64,000 nucleotides of DNA. It comes from Aquimarina sp. ERC-38 (GTDB lineage Bacteria > Bacteroidota > Bacteroidia > Flavobacteriales > Flavobacteriaceae). Location of the stretch: contig NZ_CP098511.1 of NCBI RefSeq assembly GCF_026222555.1, positions 1,841,501 through 1,905,500 on the forward strand, read 5' to 3'. Each line of letters begins with the position of its first letter. The stretch's first letter is position 1. The translations under genes and the position numbers were made by a program. Below are positions 17,541 through 26,401 of this stretch, piece by piece. The notes beneath the pieces were generated by a model. That model was not told the origin of the DNA and ran no database searches. It saw only the letters and a list, made by a program, of their open reading frames with translations.

Positions 17541-18557
17541 TTAACCTTTTACCTTTTTAAAAAGACGAAATGATTGAAAACTACTATATAGTAGCAAGGA
17601 GTTGTTAAAAACAATCGTTAAAATTTTATAAGTATTTGCCTGATATTCATGATTCGGAAAATAGGTAAAGGGGTATGCTTTATGTTCTTTTGCTTCTTTC
17701 AGGGCTACTTTTAAATCCTTAAAGCTCTGGTTAGATTTAAAATACCGTATAATCATAAAAAATGTAAAAGATTCCTGACGTGCCTTTAGTTTATCATGTA
17801 GTAAGTTGTACTTACTATTATCTCTATCCAAATCCCTGATGATCGGAGTGAATTCTCTTATGGTCCGGCGAAATTCTATAATGGAATTATTAAAATGTGT
17901 GGGATTGGTTGTATGTAATAAAGAATTTTCATGTTCAAAATAATGATGAACTTTTAAGGGTAAAAAGGAAATTCTTTTTGCTTTTAGTAGTAACTCCATG
18001 GTGAACCGGACATCCTCTAGCATCTTATTATTATGAAACACGAGTCCGGTACTTTTTAAAAACTCTTTTTTAATAATATACCACCAGATTTCATTACGGT
18101 ATCTGTAGTTAATTAAAAATGAATACCCATCTGTCACCGGATCCAATATTTTATCCGAATCTTCTAGTGGAATTACCTTCTTTTCCGGGGTAGCTACGGT
18201 AGAGGCAAAACCTAACATATCCAGGTTTTTATCTTCCATCTTTTCTAATAATCCGCCCAGGCTGTTTGGGGTTAAATAATCATCGGCATCTACAAAATAG
18301 ATATAGGTACCCTTTGCCATTTCAAGCAGGTTAGTTCTGGTGGGATATGCCCCTTGATTTTGCTGTTGCTTCACAATAATATTAGTATGTGCCTTAGCAA
18401 ATTCATTAGTAACCTGAAAACTATCATCTTTAGACCCGTCATCCAGTAAGAGGATTTCGTATTGATCTTCTTTAAGGCCTTGGTAGACAAGACTATTTAA
18501 ACATCTGAGTATATGCTTTTCCGCATTATATAATGGTATAAGGATGCTTAGTTTCAT
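17541..18557 (-). CDS. family 2 glycosyltransferase
   Basis: 338 residues of the GT-A fold. LSILIPLYNAEKHILRCLNSL opens the nucleotide-sugar site, ILLLDDGSKDDS is the first acidic motif, and YIYFVDADDYLTP carries the metal-binding DxD. No membrane anchor beyond a weak C-terminal segment. It is the first gene of the operon with an ATP-grasp ligase and a HAD phosphatase. The sugar donor and acceptor cannot be read from sequence. There are no other glycan genes (no flippase, polymerase, or sugar epimerase) beside it. Confidence 0.88.
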   Translation of the reverse strand: MKLSILIPLYNAEKHILRCLNSLVYQGLKEDQYEILLLDDGSKDDSFQVTNEFAKAHTNIIVKQQQNQGAYPTRTNLLEMAKGTYIYFVDADDYLTPNSLGGLLEKMEDKNLDMLGFASTVATPEKKVIPLEDSDKILDPVTDGYSFLINYRYRNEIWWYIIKKEFLKSTGLVFHNNKMLEDVRFTMELLLKAKRISFLPLKVHHYFEHENSLLHTTNPTHFNNSIIEFRRTIREFTPIIRDLDRDNSKYNLLHDKLKARQESFTFFMIIRYFKSNQSFKDLKVALKEAKEHKAYPFTYFPNHEYQANTYKILTIVFNNSLLLYSSFQSFRLFKKVKG

Positions 18558-19171
18558 AGCCGGTAAAAGTAATTTAATTTTTTAACATTTATAAATAGCG
18601 ATTAGATATTAATTGGCATTATTAAAGTAAATAAGTAGTGAATATAAAACATGCTATTTTTAGAACCCTTGGAATTTATTTTGACATTAAGATAGTGTTT
18701 TAACACTTTTAAAACTACCTTCCTACACAATTTTCTTTATCAAAAAATTAGCAGGAAAGAGTGAGTTATTTTTACATTATATTTAACATAAACGTATACA
18801 TATCAATAAGTATTAGATAAGTGCGTTTGTAAGAAGTTGTAATACTTAACTATTTATTTAGAAAAAGATAACAGTAAATAACCCTTATTTAACTTTTTAA
18901 ATATATTTTTGCAACAATCTACCCCCTAGTTCAATTTTATATACTTTTTTATTGATGTAATTAGAAGTCTTTAGATGTTTTGATTTCAAAAAGTAAAAGT
19001 TAGTAACTCCACGTATTCTTTAACAGAAAGTCAGACAAATTGAATTTTTTGTTAGAAAGGTAGGACGTACACTCTACTTTTTTAAGGCTGAAAGCTTACA
19101 AAATTAGTATCTGATATGATCCGAGTAATTGCATTTATAAATTTTTAATAATGTAACAAATTAAATATCAT
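18558..19171. other. 614-base divergent intergenic region
   Basis: Very AT-rich spacer between the glycosyltransferase (leftward) and the giant secreted protein (rightward). Apart from a TAnnTTTG box at 18904-18911 I see no gene, repeat or strong hairpin. Confidence 0.55.
18904..18911 (+). promoter_or_regulatory. candidate -7 element for the T9SS protein gene
   Basis: TATTTTTG fits TAnnTTTG, but in an AT-rich region such matches arise easily, there is no TTG at -33, and the leader to 19172 would be about 255 bases. Confidence 0.25.
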
Positions 19172-22100
19172 ATGATGAAAATTACTTTTACTTCAAATCA
19201 AAGGGGCGCTTACTCTAAGGGCCTACTTTTATCCTTGCACAAACTATTTCTACTAATAAACCTGTTATGCCTGTTGAACATCGCAGTATATGGCAAAAGT
19301 CATTTACTACCTGAAGGCTTGCATAAAAACAGTAAGGCTCAAACCACTAATTCATTTATAGAATTGGACGAATCGGGGCAACAATTAGTTATTGGACAGG
19401 GTCAAGCCAAAGGACTTATAAATGCTAATAAACAAGGAATAACGATCAACGGGAACGGTTGGAATATGTTTGCATTACCCCAACAGATTAATGAAAATAC
19501 GGTACTAAAATTTGAATTTCGCTCTACACAACTGGGAGAGGAGCATGGTATTGGAGTATCTAACAATAATGTGCCTTCCGGACTTGCCGGAAATCGCTTT
19601 AAACTTTATGGAACTCAAAATGTTCCGGAAAGAGTGGCAAACAGGGATTTTCAATATACCGGGAGCGGAGAGTTCGAATCCTTTTCTATTCCCATAGGAC
19701 AATTTATTACCGGGGATTACAAATTTATTGTATTTATCAATGACAACGATGCTGCTACAGGTCAAGTAAATTCTTCTTTTAGAAATATTGAGTTTGTAGA
19801 TGGAAACAGTACCCATCCTGTAACCGGTACTCCTAGTATAAATTATGCTTTTAACTTTGGGAACAGGAGGACAGCACGGCCAGAAGGTTTTATAAAAGAC
19901 TTCGGAAGAGGCTATGGTGTGAAGGACAGCCTGACGTTTGGATGGTTATCTTCTTTTAATAACCGTCCTCGTAATGCTTTTATTGCCGGCGCAGACAGGG
20001 GTAAAATCTTTAATATTGACGTAATAAGAAATTCATTTATGCAGATGAACCGTCTGGGAACTGCCCCACAGTTTAAATGGGAGGTAGAAGTTCCCAACGG
20101 TATTTATCGAGTGATTGTACAGGCAGGTGATCCGCAACCGGAAACCATACAAGGAACCAGGCACTTAATTACCGCAGAGGGGGTGCCCGTTATTGATTAC
20201 ACACCTAATGGTGGTTTTGGAACACGTACCGGAGTGGCAGAAATTACCGTTACGGACGGTCGATTAACTATAGACGGTAGTAACGGTTTTAATGCAAAAC
20301 TTAACTCTGTGGTCGTACAATCTGATGATGGTCTGCAATTTCCTGCAGTAATAGGATCAGTACCCCTGGATGGAGCTACCGATGTTAGTTTGGATACTTC
20401 CATATCTGCTAATTTCCTTTCTTTTCCAAATGTAAGTAGTAACGGAGCGACTAGTCTGGATAATGAAAGTTTAGAAAACAATGTGGCACTTTTTAAAGTT
20501 GAAAATGGAGTGCCGATACCAGTTCCTGCTAATATCAATGGTACCGGTGGTGGTGATGCAATTAATATTACTGCAACCACTTCTTTAGAACCTAATACCC
20601 GTTATGTATACGTTATAGAAGGAGTTAAAGACCTGGCTGGGGCAACCATTTATCCTTATGTAGCAGAATTTATAACCGGGGACGGAATACCTGTGGATAC
20701 TGGTAATTCTCAGGAAGTGGTAGGATTAGAAAATGTTGCATTTTCTAATCAGGGTAGTGTTGCCGAAGGAAGGTATTCTTCACTGGTTATTGGACCGGAT
20801 GGTAAGTTGTACGGATTAGGAATTGCCGGGCAGATTGATAGATGGACTATAGGGACCGATGGAACTTTACTTGATAAGCAAACCTTAACCGGGTTGAACG
20901 ATGCTTTTGGTAATTCCAGATTAGCCATAGGTCTGGCTTTTGATCCCAGGTCTACCCCTGAAAATTTGATAGCTTATGTAAGTCATGCTTCATTTACCTT
21001 TAGCGGTGGAGAACCCTGGGATGGTAAATTATCTAGGTTAACTGGTGCTAATCTTGAAAACCATGAAACAATTCTGACTAACCTGCCCAGGTCAGTGAGA
21101 GATCACTTAACCAATAGTATCATTTTTAACCCAAATAATCCGAATGTACTCTATTTCAATCAAGGTAGTAACAGTGCGGGAGGAGATGCTGATGGCGCGT
21201 GGGGTAGGCGTCCGGAACGTTTATTATCTGCTGCAACCTTAAAATTAGACCTAAGCTTATTACCTGCTACTTTACCGCTAGATGTACAAACCACAGATGT
21301 ATTAGAAGTAATTGGTAATGCTCCGGTAAACTCCATACGCATGAGTGATGGAACCTATAATCCGTATGCTGTCAATTCTCCTTTAACCATTGCAGGTTCC
21401 GGGATACGAAATGCGTATGACCTGGTGTATCATTCAAACGGAAAAATTTATGTGCCAACTAATGGAACTGCCGGTGGAAGTATTAGTCCCCCATCAGTAG
21501 AAGGAACAAGAAGACCTAATGGCGATTTTTACAGTGGATCTGTAATCCCCAGGGCAGTTGGAAATGATACTCAAAAGGACTTTTTATTTAAGATTGACCC
21601 AAGTGCAAGTATAGGTTATTTCGGACACCCTAATCCGCTTAGAGGAGAGTATGTATTAAATAGCGGATCACTAAGTACCAGTAAGTATCCGACCGGTATT
21701 TTACCTGACGTTAATTATACTGGATTTGCCTATGATTTTGAATTTAATAAGTCTCCTAATGGGGTAATAGAATATAAATCTCCCGGTTTATTGCAGGGAG
21801 CTATCATTGTATGTAGATATAGTAATGGCGATGATTTGATAGTACTATATCCTAACGGACCTAATGATGATATCGCAACTAGTAAGACTGGCATTACCGG
21901 TTTAACCGGACTTAAAAACCCTTTGGATTTAATAGAAGATCCCAATACCGGTAATATTTATGTTTCCGAATTTACCCAGGACGGAAAGATTACTTTACTT
22001 AAACTTGAAGATAATGGCTTAAATGTAGATCCGGATACTGACATAGTAGAGATATCTTCAAAAGAATTAATATTTGAAGGTATTATTAATCGAGCCGTAC

Positions 22101-24565
22101 CAAATAAAAAAGTTACCATCGCTAACCGAAAAACAGAAGCTATTGTACTGGACAGTTTAGTAATTTCTGGTATTCATGCTAGTAACTTTAGTACAACCGG
22201 CATAGCATTACCTTTGACTATTGAACCCAATAGCTCTTTGGACATATTTATAAATTTTAATACAGGTTCAACTCCTGCTGATTTAAGTGGTTTACTTACC
22301 TTGAATTTTGCAAATGAAGAAAGTCAAACTGTTGGTTTATACGGTTTAAGTAAAGGAGGTTTTGCTGCTGGAGAAGAACCATTTTTACAACAAATTGTAA
22401 ATGTCTTAGGATATCCTATAAATACCGGAGGAAACACATTAAGTTATCCTATTACTAGTGATTTACTTGGAGATGAAATTGCAAATTCGGTTTTTGAACA
22501 GGCAGAAGTTTCTATGCCTATCAAATTAACTCCGGTGGGTCGGTATTCACCCATAGAGGCAGCAAGTTTTGGGTATTATTTATCAGATATCCCTGATTCT
22601 GAAACCGAATTGATTGTCCTTACTAATACGTCTGCTAATTCACAAACTCTTTTTCCTTCCTTTACGGGTAGTACCTTGTTTAACATTAGCAATTCCTTTG
22701 GCTTTTACGGTAGTACTCAAGGGAACAAAACTTTTTATACGGAGGATCAATTAAATGCTAATCTACCCGTTCCGCATGCATGGCGGATCTATCCAATAGT
22801 AAATAGAGAAGGAAATACAGTTCCAAATACCTTTTTGTTTACAATGGAAGAAGCAAGTAATGGAGATTATCAAGATTACATATACGTAGTGTCTAATATC
22901 AAACCGGTAGCTATTGTAGATAAAAATGAGATATCAGTTTCATTTGCAACTCCGGTGAACGATGACGTATTTTCAAAAGGAGAATTGTTTACTGTTGAAA
23001 TAACCGCAACCAGTACCAATCAAAATATTACTGATGTTCAGTTATTTGTAGATGATGTCCTGGTAAGGACAGTTACGAGCGCTCCATATGTTTTTGGTGG
23101 TGACAATGCCCCAAATGATTTAACCGGATTAACTGTAGGTGAACACGTTTTAAAAGCCATTGCTACGGATGCTGTAGGAAATACCGAAGAAGCCTCTATA
23201 ACAATTTCTATTATTGAAGATCCCAATACTGCTGAAATATTCCTAGAAAACATGCTTAAAGTTCCCGGAACAGATATCGCTTTTCCGTACAATGATAGGG
23301 TAGTTTTTCATAGATTAAAATCAGGAAGGTTTCTAACTACCGATAAGAATATTATTAGGGTTCATAACGTAGGTAATGCTGACTTAAAAGTGGATTCGGT
23401 TACCATTTCTACTAATGACTTTGAACTTATAAATCCCGTAGATGCTGATGGATTCACCTTAGGTGTAAATGAGTTTAGAGACGTTCCGGTTATATTTACC
23501 AAATCGGAAGGAACTGAAAATGAATTGGTAGAAGCTACTTTTTCAGTTATTTCAAATGATATGAATACCCCGGTAGCAAGTGTAGTTCTGGCAGGTGAAT
23601 TTCAGTTGGCATGTTGTGGTGGCAGGGAGCCAAAACCCAGGGATATTGTAAAATTATTAGGCTTTGCTACGCAAATTACCGGAAACGGAACGCGTTTAAA
23701 ATCTGCCTATCCTACGGCTGCTTCTATAGCGTCCGGAGATCAGGGTGACCTGGAGCTTTCGCAATTATGGGTACAGGCGGATCTTTCTCAACCAGTAACT
23801 TCTTTCTTTGTAAACGGATTTAGTGGTAATGGTAGCCAAACCGTAAAGTTAATAGATGATCAAAAAGTCACGGTAGACGGGTTTTCTTTTACAAGAACAG
23901 TAGCATGGAATCAAGCTATGTTTCCTAGAGTTGGAGATAATTCCATAACAGATCCGTTAGTCTTTGCATCTAAGAATGTCAGTTCACCATTTGCTATTGA
24001 GATTCAGAATAGAAGCACCTTAGGTTCCGGAAGAATAGATGTAAATACAGGACTACCTCCAGACCTGGAGGTTAGGGCATATAAAATTGTAAATCCGGAC
24101 GGTAGCATTCGAGAAAATGAGTATTTTGTAACGATGGACTTTGCCCGTAATTGTACTGATTTCGGTGGGGGGACTTGTGATTACAACGACAATGCCATCT
24201 ATATCACAAACATCAAGCCTTTTGATCCAACCTTAGTTGCTCCAACTGTGGCTGCTTCGGTTGCAAAGGCTACTCTGGAAACTTTCCCTTTATTAGATCA
24301 GGGTATAAGAGCAGAGGATATTTTGGTTTTTCCTAATCCCACAAAGGATGTTTTAAACCTAAATATAAGTAACTATAAAGGGCAAAGTATAGATTATCAT
24401 ATAAGTGCAATTACAGGAGCTACTATTAAAAAAGGTGCTTTAACAGGAGATAGCTCAAACAATTCAGTTATTAGCGTAGGCTCTTTACCTAATGGTCTGT
24501 ACTTTTTAAACCTGGAATTAAAGGATGGAACAGCGATTGTTAAAAAGTTTGTTATCAGAAAATAA
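19172..24565 (+). CDS. giant secreted T9SS protein with malectin-like and Ig-like domains
   Basis: 1797 residues. A signal peptide in the first 42 residues (LFLLINLLCLLNIAVYGKS) is followed by a LamG/lectin-like region, a malectin-like domain at about 218-375 (INYAFNFGNRRTARPEGFIKDFG...GIYRVIVQAGDP), a Big_5-type Ig domain near 390-510 (VPLDGATDVSLDTSI), a beta-propeller-like region near 515-940, a HYDIN/DUF1573-like domain (ELIFEGIINRAVPNKKVTIANR), an Ig domain with DVQLFVDDVLVRTV, a second HYDIN-like stretch, and a C-terminal T9SS sorting domain (ILVFPNPTKDVLNLNIS...IVKKFVIRK). Probably a cell-surface carbohydrate-binding protein. ATG at 19172; a second ATG follows at once. Domain limits are approximate. 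Confidence 0.85.
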   Translation: MMKITFTSNQRGAYSKGLLLSLHKLFLLINLLCLLNIAVYGKSHLLPEGLHKNSKAQTTNSFIELDESGQQLVIGQGQAKGLINANKQGITINGNGWNMFALPQQINENTVLKFEFRSTQLGEEHGIGVSNNNVPSGLAGNRFKLYGTQNVPERVANRDFQYTGSGEFESFSIPIGQFITGDYKFIVFINDNDAATGQVNSSFRNIEFVDGNSTHPVTGTPSINYAFNFGNRRTARPEGFIKDFGRGYGVKDSLTFGWLSSFNNRPRNAFIAGADRGKIFNIDVIRNSFMQMNRLGTAPQFKWEVEVPNGIYRVIVQAGDPQPETIQGTRHLITAEGVPVIDYTPNGGFGTRTGVAEITVTDGRLTIDGSNGFNAKLNSVVVQSDDGLQFPAVIGSVPLDGATDVSLDTSISANFLSFPNVSSNGATSLDNESLENNVALFKVENGVPIPVPANINGTGGGDAINITATTSLEPNTRYVYVIEGVKDLAGATIYPYVAEFITGDGIPVDTGNSQEVVGLENVAFSNQGSVAEGRYSSLVIGPDGKLYGLGIAGQIDRWTIGTDGTLLDKQTLTGLNDAFGNSRLAIGLAFDPRSTPENLIAYVSHASFTFSGGEPWDGKLSRLTGANLENHETILTNLPRSVRDHLTNSIIFNPNNPNVLYFNQGSNSAGGDADGAWGRRPERLLSAATLKLDLSLLPATLPLDVQTTDVLEVIGNAPVNSIRMSDGTYNPYAVNSPLTIAGSGIRNAYDLVYHSNGKIYVPTNGTAGGSISPPSVEGTRRPNGDFYSGSVIPRAVGNDTQKDFLFKIDPSASIGYFGHPNPLRGEYVLNSGSLSTSKYPTGILPDVNYTGFAYDFEFNKSPNGVIEYKSPGLLQGAIIVCRYSNGDDLIVLYPNGPNDDIATSKTGITGLTGLKNPLDLIEDPNTGNIYVSEFTQDGKITLLKLEDNGLNVDPDTDIVEISSKELIFEGIINRAVPNKKVTIANRKTEAIVLDSLVISGIHASNFSTTGIALPLTIEPNSSLDIFINFNTGSTPADLSGLLTLNFANEESQTVGLYGLSKGGFAAGEEPFLQQIVNVLGYPINTGGNTLSYPITSDLLGDEIANSVFEQAEVSMPIKLTPVGRYSPIEAASFGYYLSDIPDSETELIVLTNTSANSQTLFPSFTGSTLFNISNSFGFYGSTQGNKTFYTEDQLNANLPVPHAWRIYPIVNREGNTVPNTFLFTMEEASNGDYQDYIYVVSNIKPVAIVDKNEISVSFATPVNDDVFSKGELFTVEITATSTNQNITDVQLFVDDVLVRTVTSAPYVFGGDNAPNDLTGLTVGEHVLKAIATDAVGNTEEASITISIIEDPNTAEIFLENMLKVPGTDIAFPYNDRVVFHRLKSGRFLTTDKNIIRVHNVGNADLKVDSVTISTNDFELINPVDADGFTLGVNEFRDVPVIFTKSEGTENELVEATFSVISNDMNTPVASVVLAGEFQLACCGGREPKPRDIVKLLGFATQITGNGTRLKSAYPTAASIASGDQGDLELSQLWVQADLSQPVTSFFVNGFSGNGSQTVKLIDDQKVTVDGFSFTRTVAWNQAMFPRVGDNSITDPLVFASKNVSSPFAIEIQNRSTLGSGRIDVNTGLPPDLEVRAYKIVNPDGSIRENEYFVTMDFARNCTDFGGGTCDYNDNAIYITNIKPFDPTLVAPTVAASVAKATLETFPLLDQGIRAEDILVFPNPTKDVLNLNISNYKGQSIDYHISAITGATIKKGALTGDSSNNSVISVGSLPNGLYFLNLELKDGTAIVKKFVIRK

Positions 24566-24608
24566 AACCTGAAGTAACTAGCAACTAATTCTGATTTTTA
24601 TAAATACT

Positions 24609-24660
24609 AAGCCCGGATATCTATAAACTAAGTTTATTAGGCATCCGGGCTTTTCTTTTG
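24609..24660 (+). terminator. intrinsic terminator after the T9SS protein gene
   Basis: AAGCCCGGAT pairs with ATCCGGGCTT across a 24-base loop, followed by a T-rich tract (TTTTCTTTT). It lies 43 bases after the stop codon and faces the converging acyl-CoA dehydrogenase gene. Confidence 0.85.
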
Positions 24661-24722
24661 ATACGGGTATGAAGATTAAACTTGTAAAGTTTATACCTAC
24701 TAAAACTGGATGGTAAAATAAC

Positions 24723-25865
24723 CTATTCTTTACTTAAAGCTCGGGAAATTACAATCTTTTGTATCTCACTGGTACCTTCATAAATCTGTGTAATTTTTGC
24801 GTCTCGCATCAAGCGTTCTACGTGGTATTCTTTTACGTAGCCATTACCGCCGTGAATTTGCACCGCTTCAATCGTTACATCCATTGCTGCCTGAGAAGCC
24901 ACTAGTTTTGCAAGGGCACTGGATACATCGTAGTTGTTGCCGGTATCTTTGTCTAATGCAGATTTGTATACCAATAAACGGGCTCCTTCAATTTGGGCGT
25001 ACATATCTGCCAGTTTAAAAGCGATAGCCTGATGGTTGATAATCTCGGTTCCAAAAGCTTTTCTTACCTTGGCATATTCTTTAGCCAATTCATAAGCTCC
25101 GGCTGCAATTCCTAAAGCCTGTGCTGCAATTCCGATTCGGCCACCGCCTAGTGTTTTCATTGCAAATTTAAAACCAAAACCTTCCTCTCCAATCCGGTTT
25201 TCTTTAGGCACTTTTACATCATTAAAAATAAGCGAATGTGTATCGCTTCCTCTAATTCCCAGTTTATCTTCCTTTGGGCCGATCTCAAAACCTTCCCAGC
25301 CTTTTTCCACGATAAAGGCATTGATACCTTTATGCTTTTTCTCTCTGTCTGTTTGAGCGATTACCAGATAGTAATCTGAAGAATTTCCGTTAGTAATCCA
25401 GTTTTTAGTTCCGTTTAAGATATAATGATCCCCTTTATCAATAGCCGTTGTTTTTTGAGAAGTAGCATCGCTTCCCGCTTCCGGTTCAGAAAGGCAAAAC
25501 GCTCCGATTGATTCACCGGTAGTCAGTTTTCTTAGATATTTATCCTTTTGTGCTTCCGTACCGTAGGTTTCTAACCCCCAGCATACCAAGGAGTTGTTTA
25601 CCGAAACAATAACTGAGGCAGAAGCGTCAATTTTAGAAAGTTCTTCCATCACCAGCACATAAGAAAGCGTATCCATTCCGCCGCCGCCATAGTCCGGAGA
25701 AGCCATCATTCCTAAAAATCCAAGCTCCCCCATCTTTTTTACCTGTTCTGTAGGGAATTGCTGATGCGTATCCCGTTCTATCACACCGGGTAGTAATTCG
25801 CTTTTAGCAAAATCCCGGGCTGCATCCCGGATCATCAATTGTTCTTCGGTAAGTGTAAAATCCAT
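24723..25865 (-). CDS. acyl-CoA dehydrogenase
   Basis: FAD enzyme that introduces the alpha-beta double bond of acyl-CoA and passes electrons to ETF; cytoplasmic tetramer. 380 residues, the standard length. Seen are FTLTEEQLMIRDAARDFAK at the front, CLSEPEAGSDATS (flavin/substrate loop), RKAFGTEIINHQAIAFKLADM, QIHGGNGYVKEYHVERLMRD, and the catalytic Glu in IYEGTSEIQ near residue 366. The sequence is most like short-chain (butyryl/glutaryl-type) enzymes of Bacteroidota, but chain length preference is inference. Single gene with its own promoter. Confidence 0.95.
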   Translation of the reverse strand: MDFTLTEEQLMIRDAARDFAKSELLPGVIERDTHQQFPTEQVKKMGELGFLGMMASPDYGGGGMDTLSYVLVMEELSKIDASASVIVSVNNSLVCWGLETYGTEAQKDKYLRKLTTGESIGAFCLSEPEAGSDATSQKTTAIDKGDHYILNGTKNWITNGNSSDYYLVIAQTDREKKHKGINAFIVEKGWEGFEIGPKEDKLGIRGSDTHSLIFNDVKVPKENRIGEEGFGFKFAMKTLGGGRIGIAAQALGIAAGAYELAKEYAKVRKAFGTEIINHQAIAFKLADMYAQIEGARLLVYKSALDKDTGNNYDVSSALAKLVASQAAMDVTIEAVQIHGGNGYVKEYHVERLMRDAKITQIYEGTSEIQKIVISRALSKE

Positions 25866-25899
25866 AAATGAAACTAAATTTATTATGCATGCATAGTAA

Positions 25900-25907
25900 C
25901 AAAGATA
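25900..25907 (-). promoter_or_regulatory. -7 element of the acyl-CoA dehydrogenase gene
   Basis: Minus-strand TATCTTTG, an exact TAnnTTTG, about 35 bases before the ATG, giving a leader near 30 bases. No TTG at the expected distance upstream. Confidence 0.5.
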
Positions 25908-26041
25908 GTGTTTAATTGCTTTATATGGATTGGCATAAAGGATAATCTGAGAATTAGCTAAGGATCTTCTCTATTTTTTGACCAAAATTCATTCTTTACC
26001 TATTAACAAGTATTTACCTCCGGTACATTTAGAGAAAAAAG

Positions 26042-26161
26042 CGTCAATTCGAGTATTTTTTCGTAATGAAATGAAGAAAAAATGTATCGAGAATAGCTTT
26101 TTTGACTAAAATCCTTGTTCTCGATACACTTCTTCCTTTGGTCGAAGTACTCGAACTGACG
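26042..26161. repeat. nested palindromic repeat element
   Basis: Outer arms CGTCAATTCGAGTA (26042-26055) and TACTCGAACTGACG (26148-26161) pair with one mismatch. Inner arms TGTATCGAGAA (26083-26093) and TTCTCGATACA (26118-26128) pair exactly. Sequences of the form GTCAGTTCGAGT...ACTCGAACTGAC are common intergenic repeats in flavobacterial genomes. No gene inside; the rest of 25908-26401 holds the GDH promoter and leader. Confidence 0.75.
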
Positions 26162-26263
26162 GATTTTACAATTATTATTATTTAAATGCACCACTGGTAA
26201 GTATTTATAAACTTCCGGTTTAAAATTTAGAAAAGAAGTTAGGCCTTCCCATGTTTAGTTTTC

Positions 26264-26271
26264 TATATTTG
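26264..26271 (+). promoter_or_regulatory. candidate -7 element for the GDH gene
   Basis: TATATTTG, an exact TAnnTTTG, 131 bases before the ATG. The -33 TTG is not seen. The resulting leader of about 125 bases contains the hairpins listed next. Confidence 0.45.
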
Positions 26272-26301
26272 TGAAGGTCGATAGTTTTAATAGTAAATGA
26301 T

Positions 26302-26334
26302 ATGTTACAGCAGTAACCCCTGTGGGGGAAACAT
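26302..26334 (+). other. structured 5' leader of the GDH gene
   Basis: Two adjoining hairpins, GTTAC-AGCA-GTAAC and CCCC-TGT-GGGG, can be closed by ATGTT/AACAT. No known riboswitch core recognised. Confidence 0.3.
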
Positions 26335-26401
26335 GATTTTAAAACATTTTTAAACGGAATGCCAGCATATTAATTATTATTTAAATTATTACCAGTTTCA
26401 C

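Noticed and set aside
25981..26200. Short minus-strand reading frame over the palindromic region
   Set aside because: It is made of the palindromic repeat itself and has no protein-like composition or conserved motif.
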